Shown here: positions 1-7,115 of the stretch, one piece after another
Position numbering within the stretch: position 1 is the stretch's first letter
How the letters are laid out: each line of letters begins with the position of its first letter
NCBI GenBank assembly: GCA_964596375.1
Contig: CAZQTO010000071.1
Coordinates: forward strand, 1-12,096
Reading direction: 5' to 3'
DNA: 12,096 bases
Source of the DNA: UBA1543 sp964596375
GTDB taxonomy: Bacteria > Pseudomonadota > Zetaproteobacteria > Mariprofundales > Mariprofundaceae
Position numbers and translations under genes: made by a program
The notes under the pieces: generated by a model
Told to the model about the DNA's origin: nothing
What the model saw: only the letters and a program-made list of their open reading frames with translations
Database searches by the model: none

Positions 1-663
1 GATACTGAAAAACGGCACATCGGCCTCGCCGGCAATGGCGCGCGCCAGCAGGGTCTTGCCTGTTCCCGGAGGGCCGACCAGCAGCACACCCTTGGGAATC
101 TTGCCGCCGAGACGGGTGAACTTGGAAGGGTCGCGCAGGAATTCGATCACCTCGGTGACTTCCTGCTTGGCCTCGTCGCAACCGGCCACATCACTGAACG
201 TCACCTTGCCGGTGTTCTGGGACAGCAACTTGGCCTTGCTCTTTCCGAAGGACATCGCGCCACCGCGGCCGCCACCCTGCATCTGGCGCATGAAAAACAC
301 CCAGACGGCAATCAGCAGCAGCATCGGGAACCAGGAAATAAGCACCGACAGAAGAAATGGAACCTCTTCCGGCTTGCTTACATCCACCTGGACATGCTGA
401 TCAATCAGACGCTGGGTCAAGCCGGGATCGTTGGGGGGAATGTTCACCTGATAGGTGCGCAGCTCCCCTTGAAGGTTGCGGTACTGTCCACTGACCTCAT
501 GTTCCTTGATTCTGGCCGTATCCACCATGCCGCCATCCACCTTCTCGATAAAGGCGGAATAGGTCATCCCTTCCCCGGGCTTGAGAGGAGGATTGAACAT
601 ATTGAACAGGCTCACCATGGTGATACCGATGACAAGCCAGAGTAGAAGATTTTTACCGATCAA
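1..663 (-). CDS. ftsH: ATP-dependent zinc metalloprotease FtsH, N-terminal part (runs off left edge)
   Basis: FtsH is a hexameric inner-membrane AAA+ protease that degrades misassembled membrane proteins and selected regulators. The first 221 codons are present. Residues about 4-22 form TM1, a periplasmic segment follows, TM2 lies near residues 105-125, then a Gly-rich linker (MQGGGRGGAMSFGKSKAK) leads into the AAA domain (TFSDVAGCDEAKQEV) with Walker A GPPGTGKT at residues 197-204. The zinc HExxH protease domain lies outside the window. The start is TTG at 663-661: an in-frame TGA stands three codons upstream and no ATG or GTG lies between them. GGTGA sits 6 nt ahead of the TTG as a plausible ribosome binding site. 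It follows tilS by 110 bp on the same strand, a pairing also known from other bacteria. Identification is secure; only the start is inferred. Confidence 0.97.
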   Translation of the reverse strand, partial: MIGKNLLLWLVIGITMVSLFNMFNPPLKPGEGMTYSAFIEKVDGGMVDTARIKEHEVSGQYRNLQGELRTYQVNIPPNDPGLTQRLIDQHVQVDVSKPEEVPFLLSVLISWFPMLLLIAVWVFFMRQMQGGGRGGAMSFGKSKAKLLSQNTGKVTFSDVAGCDEAKQEVTEVIEFLRDPSKFTRLGGKIPKGVLLVGPPGTGKTLLARAIAGEADVPFFSI

Positions 664-694
664 TGAACGTCACCAATTCCTTTAAGGGTGTCGC

Positions 695-704
695 AATCGC
701 GATT
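695..704. repeat. Perfect 10-bp palindrome in the tilS-ftsH gap
   Basis: AATCGCGATT is a perfect palindrome about 31 nt upstream of the ftsH start, in the 110-bp gap after tilS. It could be an operator half-site or chance. I see no convincing -10/-35 pair and no U-tract terminator in this gap, so ftsH may be read through from tilS. Confidence 0.25.
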
Positions 705-773
705 TAGGCATTCAGCCAGTTGCACACCGTAAGCTGCGGGCATGAAGTTCCCATGAATAAGGAAAAGCGACAC

Positions 774-1787
774 TTAGCGCAGCCTATGCGGCAAACTTAC
801 TGTGGCAGGCGCAAGATGCAAGGATTCCCTGCTGCGAAACAGGCGGCAACGGGATAAATCGATACCTTGCCGCCCCCCCTGCCTGCGCCATGCTTCAGCC
901 AGCAGGATGTGCCTGCGGCCCAACACCGTGCCCTCGCCAAACAGGCTTGCGCTCATGCGTTGCAGCAGCAGCGCGCGCACCGCCTGTGGACTGGATCTCC
1001 ATGCCTCCCAGTCAACGACGGCAATGCCCTGCTGCAAAGCAAGGGGCACCTTATCTGCAAGCTGATTCAGTCGCGCCGAAAGCCGTTGGGCCTGCACCTG
1101 CCAACGACAAAACAAATCCGCGGGATTGATTCCCTTTTCACGCACAGCCGGAAACAAGTCATGGCGAATATGGTTGCGCAAAAGGGTTGTGTCGCTGTTG
1201 CTGGCATCCTCGTGCCAATCAATGCCGGCCGCATCCAGCACACGAATCAGCTCGGCGCGGCCGATGTGCAGCAAGGGACGCATGATATGCAAATCCCCCC
1301 GCATTCGCCGCTCGCGCATCCCGGCACATCCGGACGGGCCTGCCCCCTGCAACAGGCGCATACATACCGTTTCCGCCTGATCGTCACGCTGCTGAGCCAG
1401 ACACAGGGTGGTGATGCGCTGTTCAGCAGCCCATAAGGAAAACTGCTCAAAGCGCGCTTTTCTGGCCTCCGCCTCCCGGTTTTTATCACTGCGCGGCTGC
1501 ACCCGGGCCTGATGAAATTCAATCCCCCAGGAGGCTGCCCTGATCTCCAGTTCGCCAGCCACCGCGCCGGAGCCTGCATGCCAGCCGTGATCCACATGCC
1601 AGGCGACGACATCAAGACCTTTGGCTGCAAGGGCAAGCAGCAAGGCCGTTGAATCCGCACCGCCGGAATAACCGACAGCAAGGCGCTGCGGCAGTTTCGC
1701 ATGATTCAGCCAGTGTTCTGTTCCGATCAGTGTCGGTAATAGCATGTGTTGTTTGAACGGTCCCTGAAGCGTTTCAGGCCGCGCCAT
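774..1787 (-). CDS. tilS: tRNA(Ile)-lysidine synthetase TilS
   Basis: TilS uses ATP and lysine to convert C34 of the CAU anticodon of tRNA-Ile2 to lysidine, so that it decodes AUA. It is a cytoplasmic N-type ATP pyrophosphatase. PP-loop SGGADST lies at residues 41-47, WHVDHG at 63-68, the RDDQAET motif at 134-140, and the family signature WHEDASNSDTTLLRNHIR at 191-208. At 337 residues it is shorter than the 432 of E. coli; the substrate-binding region after residue 220 is present but the far C-terminal domain seems absent, as in short TilS proteins. The usual His-His before the DDQ motif is Gln-Gln here (132-133). The start at 1787 overlaps the preceding gene by 14 bp; ATG at 1745 (323 residues) is possible. 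The frame stays open further upstream to 2009, but that stretch lies within the preceding gene and looks non-native. Confidence 0.93.
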   Translation of the reverse strand: MARPETLQGPFKQHMLLPTLIGTEHWLNHAKLPQRLAVGYSGGADSTALLLALAAKGLDVVAWHVDHGWHAGSGAVAGELEIRAASWGIEFHQARVQPRSDKNREAEARKARFEQFSLWAAEQRITTLCLAQQRDDQAETVCMRLLQGAGPSGCAGMRERRMRGDLHIMRPLLHIGRAELIRVLDAAGIDWHEDASNSDTTLLRNHIRHDLFPAVREKGINPADLFCRWQVQAQRLSARLNQLADKVPLALQQGIAVVDWEAWRSSPQAVRALLLQRMSASLFGEGTVLGRRHILLAEAWRRQGGRQGIDLSRCRLFRSRESLHLAPATVSLPHRLR

Positions 1788-3966
1788 TTTCCAGCCAGTG
1801 CGGCACCATTGCTTCCAGCGGTTTGTAAGCGGGGGATTCGGGGGCCATGACCTCGTAGACATCCTCCACGGTTGAACCAAGAAGCGCCTTGCCGATGCGC
1901 AAAAGTACATGTGTGTCTGTCTCTGCCCCTGCATTGTCCACGACATGCACCAGAAACCCTTCAGGACGGCCTCCGGGCAGACGAAATCCGGACAGCGAAG
2001 GCGTGGCATCCTCAGCAGGCGCCTTAAATCCCTGCATATGCAACTCGGCGGACGATGCCAGCAGAGACTGCAGAACTGAACCGGTCAGCACAAAACCACG
2101 ATTGCAAAGAATCGGAATGCTCTTGCCGTCGGCCATTTTCATCACATCGACGCGCACATGTCCAAGCGGCCGCTTACCATCCCGGGCATCGAAACTGAGC
2201 AACAGACGGTACAGGCCATCGTTACGACTGACCGCCGACTTGGCCTGCGCAAGCCCACGGCTGAATGCCAGACGCCCGGCAAACTCTGCATCCGACCGGC
2301 GTGCAATAGACCAATCACCCAACTGCGCAAGACACATCGCTACAACAGGCTCGTCTTTCCCGGCCACATCGGATGCCGCATCCAAATCCTCAAACCATTT
2401 GGCCAGCAACTGCTGCAAAGCAATGCCCGTGAGCAGGAGCTTGGGTGCTGCCCCGCGCAGCAACATGCCGGAAGCGCTGAACGAATCGGAGAAAACGCCC
2501 TCGATGCTCTTCACCAGCTCCGAAATTCCGGGTTGGAATGTGTGCTCAAAAAAACGAACCATCCCGGCCCCGCTGCATCGCTCGATAGCCCGCAGATATT
2601 CAGTCCAGTCGATATACAGCACGCCCTGCAGAGCTGCTGCACCCCCTGCCACAAACAACGGTGCATGGGCATCCTTCTGCAACAGAATCACTTTGCCTTT
2701 GGCATGCGCCTCGACAAGGATACGGCCAGCCTCGGAGCCGCGACCTGCACCAATCAGCGCCGTCTCCCTGTTCAGCCAGCGCTGCCCGGCATTTCTGCGC
2801 TCCTGCTCAATCTTTGCATCCCGCTCGAAGAGCAGAAACACTTGCACCAGGCGCTCATCCTGCCGCCATGGTTTGCTATCCTCGCGTTGCCGCCCCAGAA
2901 AATCCGTTTCTCCCTGTCCCCGCAGCCAGACAGCGAACGGGTGTTCGCCTGCGGCAGTCAGCGCCGCGCCCATTTCGGTGGCAGCCTTCTCCGGGGCACT
3001 GAGCAAGGTATCCAGCCGTTTTACATCCTGAGCCCATTTCAACCAGCCGGCCTGACCGCTCTGTTCTGCCAGGTCGCGCAGGGAAAGCCGCACCCAACTG
3101 CGCCTCAATAGATGATCGCTCATCGTATCGGCAGCCAGTTCGGCAAGCACGGCAGATGCAGGTTCGCCGATCATGCCCTCACATATCTGACGCATGCGCG
3201 GCAACAATTCGGTTTCCAGACCATAGGCTGTAACCATTTGCACCGCATCGGAGAAAACCTGTCCTTTGGGCTGGCGTCGGAAGAAAGCCAGTGCCGGCAC
3301 AGGCACTGCCAAACGCTGCACTGCACTGGCACGTTCCTCAGCGCCAGCCTCGGCAAGGTGCGCATCGGCAAATTCCTCTATCAGCCAGTGATAGCTCGCA
3401 CCAAGCACATTCACCAGAATCATATCCATCGCATCCGCATGCTCATCGGGCAGGTGAAGAATCTCCTGCCGAATCAAAGCCAGCAGCAGTGTGTTAACCG
3501 CTCCCAGCCATTGCAGGCGGCGCTCGGCAAGCGGCAAAGCCGCTGGGGAAGCAGAAAATTCGGTTTTCCAGGCTTTCAGCCAGTTGTTGTGCAAAAACAG
3601 ACGCAGGGCCCCGGCGCCCTGCTCATCGGCGCACCAGTGATGCAGCAGATGCCCCGGAATCTGTGGCTGATTGGCACGCATGGCCTGCATCATGGCCCGT
3701 GCCTGCGCATTCTGCTGCGGCAGTTTATGTGCAGAAATCGTGCTTCCTGCAATCATATAGCTCAACACATGTTCACGCAGCCGGCGAACAGCCAGGCCCA
3801 GTTGCCCAGCCACGTCCGGATGAATGGCAAACGGAATATATTCGGAGGCATCCTCACCGGCGGTTACCAGAGGCATATTGCGCACATGGATACGGCACAA
3901 CTCGGAGACATCTCCGCTTTGTTGCAGCAACTTCCACCGTGCTTGCATTTCCCTAACCGACAACAT
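1774..3966 (-). CDS. Large conserved-looking protein of unknown function (730 aa)
   Basis: I do not recognise this family. The protein is cytoplasmic by appearance: no signal peptide and no convincing membrane segment. It is rich in Ala, Leu and Glu, and most of the first 550 residues read as alpha-helical. The last 180 or so look more mixed, with Gly-rich turns (SGFRLPGGRPEGF) and probable beta strands. I see no Walker motif, zinc cluster or known catalytic signature. The start is well supported: AAGGAG at 3973-3978 sits 6 nt before ATG at 3966. Codon use and GC resemble the neighbours, and third positions are GC-rich along the whole length, so it is a real gene. It overlaps tilS by 14 bp and is therefore probably co-transcribed and translationally coupled with it. 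A role linked to tRNA modification or to ftsH is only suggested by position. Confidence 0.85.
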   Translation of the reverse strand: MLSVREMQARWKLLQQSGDVSELCRIHVRNMPLVTAGEDASEYIPFAIHPDVAGQLGLAVRRLREHVLSYMIAGSTISAHKLPQQNAQARAMMQAMRANQPQIPGHLLHHWCADEQGAGALRLFLHNNWLKAWKTEFSASPAALPLAERRLQWLGAVNTLLLALIRQEILHLPDEHADAMDMILVNVLGASYHWLIEEFADAHLAEAGAEERASAVQRLAVPVPALAFFRRQPKGQVFSDAVQMVTAYGLETELLPRMRQICEGMIGEPASAVLAELAADTMSDHLLRRSWVRLSLRDLAEQSGQAGWLKWAQDVKRLDTLLSAPEKAATEMGAALTAAGEHPFAVWLRGQGETDFLGRQREDSKPWRQDERLVQVFLLFERDAKIEQERRNAGQRWLNRETALIGAGRGSEAGRILVEAHAKGKVILLQKDAHAPLFVAGGAAALQGVLYIDWTEYLRAIERCSGAGMVRFFEHTFQPGISELVKSIEGVFSDSFSASGMLLRGAAPKLLLTGIALQQLLAKWFEDLDAASDVAGKDEPVVAMCLAQLGDWSIARRSDAEFAGRLAFSRGLAQAKSAVSRNDGLYRLLLSFDARDGKRPLGHVRVDVMKMADGKSIPILCNRGFVLTGSVLQSLLASSAELHMQGFKAPAEDATPSLSGFRLPGGRPEGFLVHVVDNAGAETDTHVLLRIGKALLGSTVEDVYEVMAPESPAYKPLEAMVPHWLENGAA

Positions 3967-3986
3967 GACGCACTCCTTTAGCCAGC

Positions 3987-3992
3987 ATTATC
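3987..3992 (-). promoter_or_regulatory. Candidate -10 element for the 730-aa gene
   Basis: On the minus strand GATAAT (five of six bases of the sigma-70 -10 box) lies about 21 nt upstream of the ATG at 3966, preceded by an A-rich stretch. The best -35 at 17 nt spacing, TGGTTA, matches only three of six bases, so this is a weak call. The divergent gap 3967-4064 must also hold the znuA promoter, which I could not place. I found no match to a Zur operator there. Confidence 0.3.
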
Positions 3993-4028
3993 CACTTTTT
4001 TTCTTAAGTAACCACACAGTCATGCGTT

Positions 4029-4044
4029 GCCGCCGGCTGGCGGC
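4029..4044 (+). other. GC-rich hairpin upstream of znuA
   Basis: GCCGCC and GGCGGC form a perfect 6-bp inverted repeat around the loop GGCT, ending 20 nt before the likely znuA ATG. No T-run follows, so it is not an intrinsic terminator. If transcribed it would fold just ahead of the znuA ribosome binding region, where no strong Shine-Dalgarno is visible. Confidence 0.35.
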
Positions 4045-4064
4045 TTCCATAGCATGCCGGGTCG

Positions 4065-4955
4065 ATGACTTACGCCGCCCCCCAAACACCGCCCAAGAGC
4101 TGCGCCCTGCGACATGCTCGCCAGTTGCTAAAAAAGGTGCTCGGCAGCAGTCGCAAGACATGCTGGGCAGCCGTCCTGCTTGCCCTTTGCCTGAGCCCAT
4201 CCGCAGCAGCAGCAGGCATCGTCACCACCCTGCCGCCCTTAACCGGCCTTGTGCTGCTGCTCGATCCTCAGGCCGATGTGCAATGCCTGCTACCGCCGGG
4301 CGCCGACGCACATGATTTCCAGCTTACGCCCAAACAGGTTCAATCGCTGAAACAGGCCGATATGCTGGTGCGCAGCTCTTATGACGACGGCCACTGGTCG
4401 GGCATCAGTCTGGCAGGGCGAACTCTCGACCTGTGGCCAGAACAGGGCCATGCGTGGCTTTGGCCCGCTGCCGTCATCAATATTCTCCCAAGGCTGGCAG
4501 AGGCGCTGCAATTATTAGCTCCCGAACGCGAGCAGGCCATTACGCTGGCGCTGAGCAAAGCGCTCTCTCATGCGTATGCCATGAACATCAGGTGGTACAA
4601 GGCGCTTGAGGCATACCATGAGCGTGGCGTGATCATGCAGCACAACGCGTGGCAACCCGTGCTGGCCGCTTACAAGGTGCCGGTATGGGCCGTGCTGGAG
4701 ACCCAGCATCATGGCGACGACATCGGTCCGCACCGGCTGGAAGAAGCGCTGCGACTACTCAATGCCCACCCCAACGCCCTGCTGTGGGGCAACCAAAGGC
4801 ATGCAAGCCGTGCGCTGCAATGGCTGCAGGAACATCAATCCTCGCCGCAAAAGGCGCAGCTGCTGAATTTCGATCCGCTGGGCGACTGCGGCAGCACATG
4901 GCTGCAACTCATGCAGGCTAATCTGGACTTGCTTGAAAAGGCATCCCGACCATGA
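4065..4955 (+). CDS. znuA: Zinc (or manganese) ABC transporter, periplasmic substrate-binding protein
   Basis: A cluster A-I (TroA-fold) solute-binding protein that hands a divalent metal, most likely zinc, to the ZnuBC permease in the periplasm. A signal peptide spans residues 31-50 (hydrophobic core WAAVLLALCL, cleavage after SAAAA). The family ligands can be placed: His83 in PPGADAHDF, His129 in GHAWLWP (usually HxWLDP; the Asp is Trp here), His193 in MQHNAW, and Asp270 in FDPLGD. The long His/Asp-rich loop of many ZnuA proteins is absent. At 296 residues the length is normal. The start is uncertain: ATG at 4065 gives a 30-residue basic leader before the hydrophobic core and has a weak ribosome binding site; TTG at 4125 or GTG at 4137 would give a more usual signal peptide. 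The stop overlaps the znuC start. Confidence 0.9.
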   Translation: MTYAAPQTPPKSCALRHARQLLKKVLGSSRKTCWAAVLLALCLSPSAAAAGIVTTLPPLTGLVLLLDPQADVQCLLPPGADAHDFQLTPKQVQSLKQADMLVRSSYDDGHWSGISLAGRTLDLWPEQGHAWLWPAAVINILPRLAEALQLLAPEREQAITLALSKALSHAYAMNIRWYKALEAYHERGVIMQHNAWQPVLAAYKVPVWAVLETQHHGDDIGPHRLEEALRLLNAHPNALLWGNQRHASRALQWLQEHQSSPQKAQLLNFDPLGDCGSTWLQLMQANLDLLEKASRP

Positions 4956-5770
4956 ATGCGCCGGCGCTACGTCTGAATCATGTGGCCTTCGGACCGCAAA
5001 ATGCACGCATTCTCGACAACATCGATCTGCAGCTGGAGGCAGGCCATTTTCTCGGCATCGTCGGCCCGAACGGGGCAGGCAAAAGCACCCTGCTGCATAT
5101 CATCTGCGGCCTGCTGCAGGCAGCGGATGGCCATGTCGACCTGTTCGGCGAATGCCTGTCGCGCAGCAGCAGGCGACGCCTGCTCGGCCAGGTACGTTTC
5201 CTTCCCCAGCGGCAGGAAAGCATGAGCAGCATGCCTGTGAAGGTTCGCCAAGTCGTAGGCATGGGCCTTGAGGACTATCACAAGGCACTCTGGCATCCGG
5301 CCCGGCATGGCGAACAGATTATCCATGCGCTGGAGCGCACCGGCATGACAGAACATGCCGACGAGGATTTCCGTTCCCTGTCGGGCGGCCAGCAGCAGCG
5401 CGTACGACTGGCCCGTGCGCTGGTCTCCGCACCGCGCATCCTGCTGCTTGATGAACCGGCAGCCGCACTGGACTCGCGGGCGCAGCGCAGTCTGTACAAG
5501 CTGCTGCGCCAGCTATGCGATGAAACAGGCATGGCCGTGGTCATGGTCGAGCACGATATCGCCGCGATCAGTGATTACGTCAATTCCGTCGCCTGCCTGA
5601 ACCGCCGCATTCATTACCACGCCAAGCGCGGCGAGACGATCCCCGAACAGGTGTGGCGCGACATGTACGGCGAGCATATGCATATCGTGGCGCACGATGC
5701 GCACTGCATCGGCTGTGTCGATCATGAATCAGGCGCCCTTGAATCAGAACAAACGGACGCAGGCAAATGA
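4952..5770 (+). CDS. znuC: Zinc ABC transporter, ATP-binding protein
   Basis: The ATPase that powers metal import through ZnuB at the cytoplasmic face. All ABC motifs are intact: Walker A GPNGAGKST at residues 38-46, Q-loop Gln86 (FLPQRQ), signature LSGGQQQR at 143-150, Walker B ILLLDEP at 163-169, and H-loop His201 (MVEHD). At 272 residues it is a normal length. The tail after residue 240 is rich in metal-type ligands: His242, His244, His248, His251, Cys252, Cys255 and His258. His-rich C-termini are common in this subfamily, but the CxxC pair is less usual. ATG overlaps the znuA stop as ATGA, and the znuC stop overlaps the znuB start in the same way, so the three genes are one translationally coupled operon. 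Mn specificity cannot be excluded by sequence alone. Confidence 0.95.
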   Translation: MNAPALRLNHVAFGPQNARILDNIDLQLEAGHFLGIVGPNGAGKSTLLHIICGLLQAADGHVDLFGECLSRSSRRRLLGQVRFLPQRQESMSSMPVKVRQVVGMGLEDYHKALWHPARHGEQIIHALERTGMTEHADEDFRSLSGGQQQRVRLARALVSAPRILLLDEPAAALDSRAQRSLYKLLRQLCDETGMAVVMVEHDIAAISDYVNSVACLNRRIHYHAKRGETIPEQVWRDMYGEHMHIVAHDAHCIGCVDHESGALESEQTDAGK

Positions 5771-6594
5771 GCAGCTTTCTGAGCAGCGAAGTCATGCTTG
5801 CAGCACTGGGGCCTGCGACGCTGATCGCCGTGGTCGCCTCCAGCATGTCGGTGATGGTGCTGGCCCACCGCCTGGCCTTTCTCGCGGTTGGTGTCTCGCA
5901 TGCCACACTGGCCGGCCTTGGCATTGCCGTGGTTCTTTCGCTTCCGCTGCTGCCCACTGCGGCAGTCTCCGCCGTGATTGTCGCCCTGCTGCTCGGCGTG
6001 GTTTCCCCCAAACGCGGCATGAATGAGGATGCCGCCACCGGCGTATTGTTTGCCGGAGCCATGGCGCTGGGCATCGTGCTGCTTTCCGGAGCCAGCCGGC
6101 ATGAGGTCGATCTGTTCGGCCTGCTGTTCGGCAATATCCTGATGGTTTCCGAAGAGGATAAATTCTGGCTGCTATGCGGCAGCCTGCCTGTGCTGGCCGC
6201 CCTTTTATGGGCAGCCCGTCCGTGGTGGGCCATGGCCTTCGATGCCGCCAGCATGCGCGCCATGGGGCTCCCCGTTCAGGGTTACCGCCTGCTGCTTTAT
6301 GCGGTGGTCGGCCTGACTGTGGTGATGTGCGTGAAACTTGCCGGCATTGTGCTCACCGCAGGCCTGCTCGTGCTACCCGCCGCCAGCGCCTGGTTATGGG
6401 GCCGCGGTCTGCTTTCCATCTGGGTACTCAGCCTTACCCTGTCGCTGATCGGCACATGGCTAGGGCTTTATGTGTCCTATATGTTCGATCTTCCATCCGG
6501 TGCTACGGTCGTGCTGCTGCTCTGTGCAGTCTTCCTGCTCAGCCGAAGCGCCCACTGGCTCGTCCACCACCGCAAGGCTGGCCAAAGCCACTGA
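5767..6594 (+). CDS. znuB: Zinc ABC transporter, membrane permease (ABC-3 family)
   Basis: The inner-membrane channel subunit of the metal importer. At 275 residues it has about eight hydrophobic segments, as expected for the ABC-3 family. Family signatures visible are GVSHATLAGLG at residues 42-52, DLFGLLFGNIL at 115-125 (the region that contacts the ATPase), and DLPSGATVVLL at 241-251 near the C-terminus. The start ATG at 5767 overlaps the znuC stop by 4 bp. It is the last gene of the operon. After its TGA at 6592-6594 base composition drops and no clear intrinsic terminator is visible in the next 140 bp. Confidence 0.95.
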   Translation: MSSFLSSEVMLAALGPATLIAVVASSMSVMVLAHRLAFLAVGVSHATLAGLGIAVVLSLPLLPTAAVSAVIVALLLGVVSPKRGMNEDAATGVLFAGAMALGIVLLSGASRHEVDLFGLLFGNILMVSEEDKFWLLCGSLPVLAALLWAARPWWAMAFDAASMRAMGLPVQGYRLLLYAVVGLTVVMCVKLAGIVLTAGLLVLPAASAWLWGRGLLSIWVLSLTLSLIGTWLGLYVSYMFDLPSGATVVLLLCAVFLLSRSAHWLVHHRKAGQSH

Positions 6595-6604
6595 CTTTTA
6601 TCTC
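6595..6604. repeat. 10-bp direct repeat, left copy
   Basis: CTTTTATCTC begins on the base after the znuB stop codon and recurs identically at 7678-7687. The two copies bracket the zinc-ribbon gene and seqA. It could be a target-site duplication left by an insertion, or coincidence: at even base composition a 10-mer shared between the two gaps is expected with a probability of a few per cent. Confidence 0.35.
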
Positions 6605-6737
6605 CCAGAAAGGGCGTTAAATTCGGAACTTGATTAGTGTCTGCTGCTCCGTGCAGTCCATTATTCGCAAATCACTTACAGCCCTATCATGTCTTTGTCG
6701 CGACATATGCTATTGCCCATGGGGCCGTAGGCCTAAA

Positions 6738-7055
6738 TCAATCCCAATTCCCGCAGAGGTAACACTTTAAACTAACATTTCTGCACTTTGGACATTGTAG
6801 TACATACAGGCTTTTCATCTTCTCAACGGTGAACATTAATGGGTTGCAATAAGGATCAGATATCGCCACTAGGTTGCTACCTTCAATTTCTTTGCGAGAG
6901 CAGGTCGTTATATTCTGCGTAAGCGGATCATATGCGACAACACGGGACGTAACCTCATCACCCCCTGGGTAACCATCACCTTCCAATCCACAGTCACATT
7001 CATATCTCAAAATATTTCCGGGCATATAGACTCTCTTTTCACTTTTTTTGTGCAT
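6738..7055 (-). CDS. Small zinc-ribbon-like protein of unknown function
   Basis: I do not recognise this protein. It has 105 residues with eight cysteines at positions 20, 22, 52, 70, 88, 91, 98 and 101. The last four form a compact zinc-knuckle pair, CPKCRNVSLKCYLCG (CxxC-x6-CxxC), which strongly suggests one structural zinc; a CDC pair near the start could join a second site with Cys52 and Cys70. No membrane segment or signal peptide is visible. ATG at 7055 has AGGA only 2 nt away; ATG at 7025 (95 residues) has GAGAG at 5 nt and may be the true start. It follows seqA by 60 bp on the same strand and may be co-transcribed. GC is lower (near 45 % in a sampled line) than in flanking operons, suggesting transfer. 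DNA or RNA binding is possible but not shown. Confidence 0.65.
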   Translation of the reverse strand: MHKKSEKRVYMPGNILRYECDCGLEGDGYPGGDEVTSRVVAYDPLTQNITTCSRKEIEGSNLVAISDPYCNPLMFTVEKMKSLYVLQCPKCRNVSLKCYLCGNWD

Positions 7056-7115
7056 CTTCCTGACTTGATTGAAAGGCGTGGCTCTATCTATTGTCGTTCC
7101 CTCTCAATCCGATTG

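Noticed and set aside
35..645. Two plus-strand open frames opposite ftsH
   Set aside because: Shadows of the FtsH coding strand, which shows membrane segments and Walker A in the correct order.
1788..2009. N-terminal extension of TilS to ATG at 2009
   Set aside because: It would overlap the preceding gene by over 230 bp in another frame and has no TilS-like sequence; ATG at 1787 or 1745 fits the family.
1889..3031. Long plus-strand open frame (380 codons) opposite the 730-aa gene
   Set aside because: The minus-strand gene has a perfect ribosome binding site and an overlap with tilS; the plus-strand product is Ser/Arg/Pro-rich, as expected of an antisense shadow.
1774..3966. Assigning the 730-aa protein to the DUF1631 or PilZ families
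   Set aside because: Its size suggested DUF1631, but I could not match any signature motif, so no family name is given.
3967..4064. A Zur operator upstream of znuA
   Set aside because: I looked for an AT-rich dyad of the GTTATAATATAAC type and found none; zinc regulation cannot be supported from this sequence.
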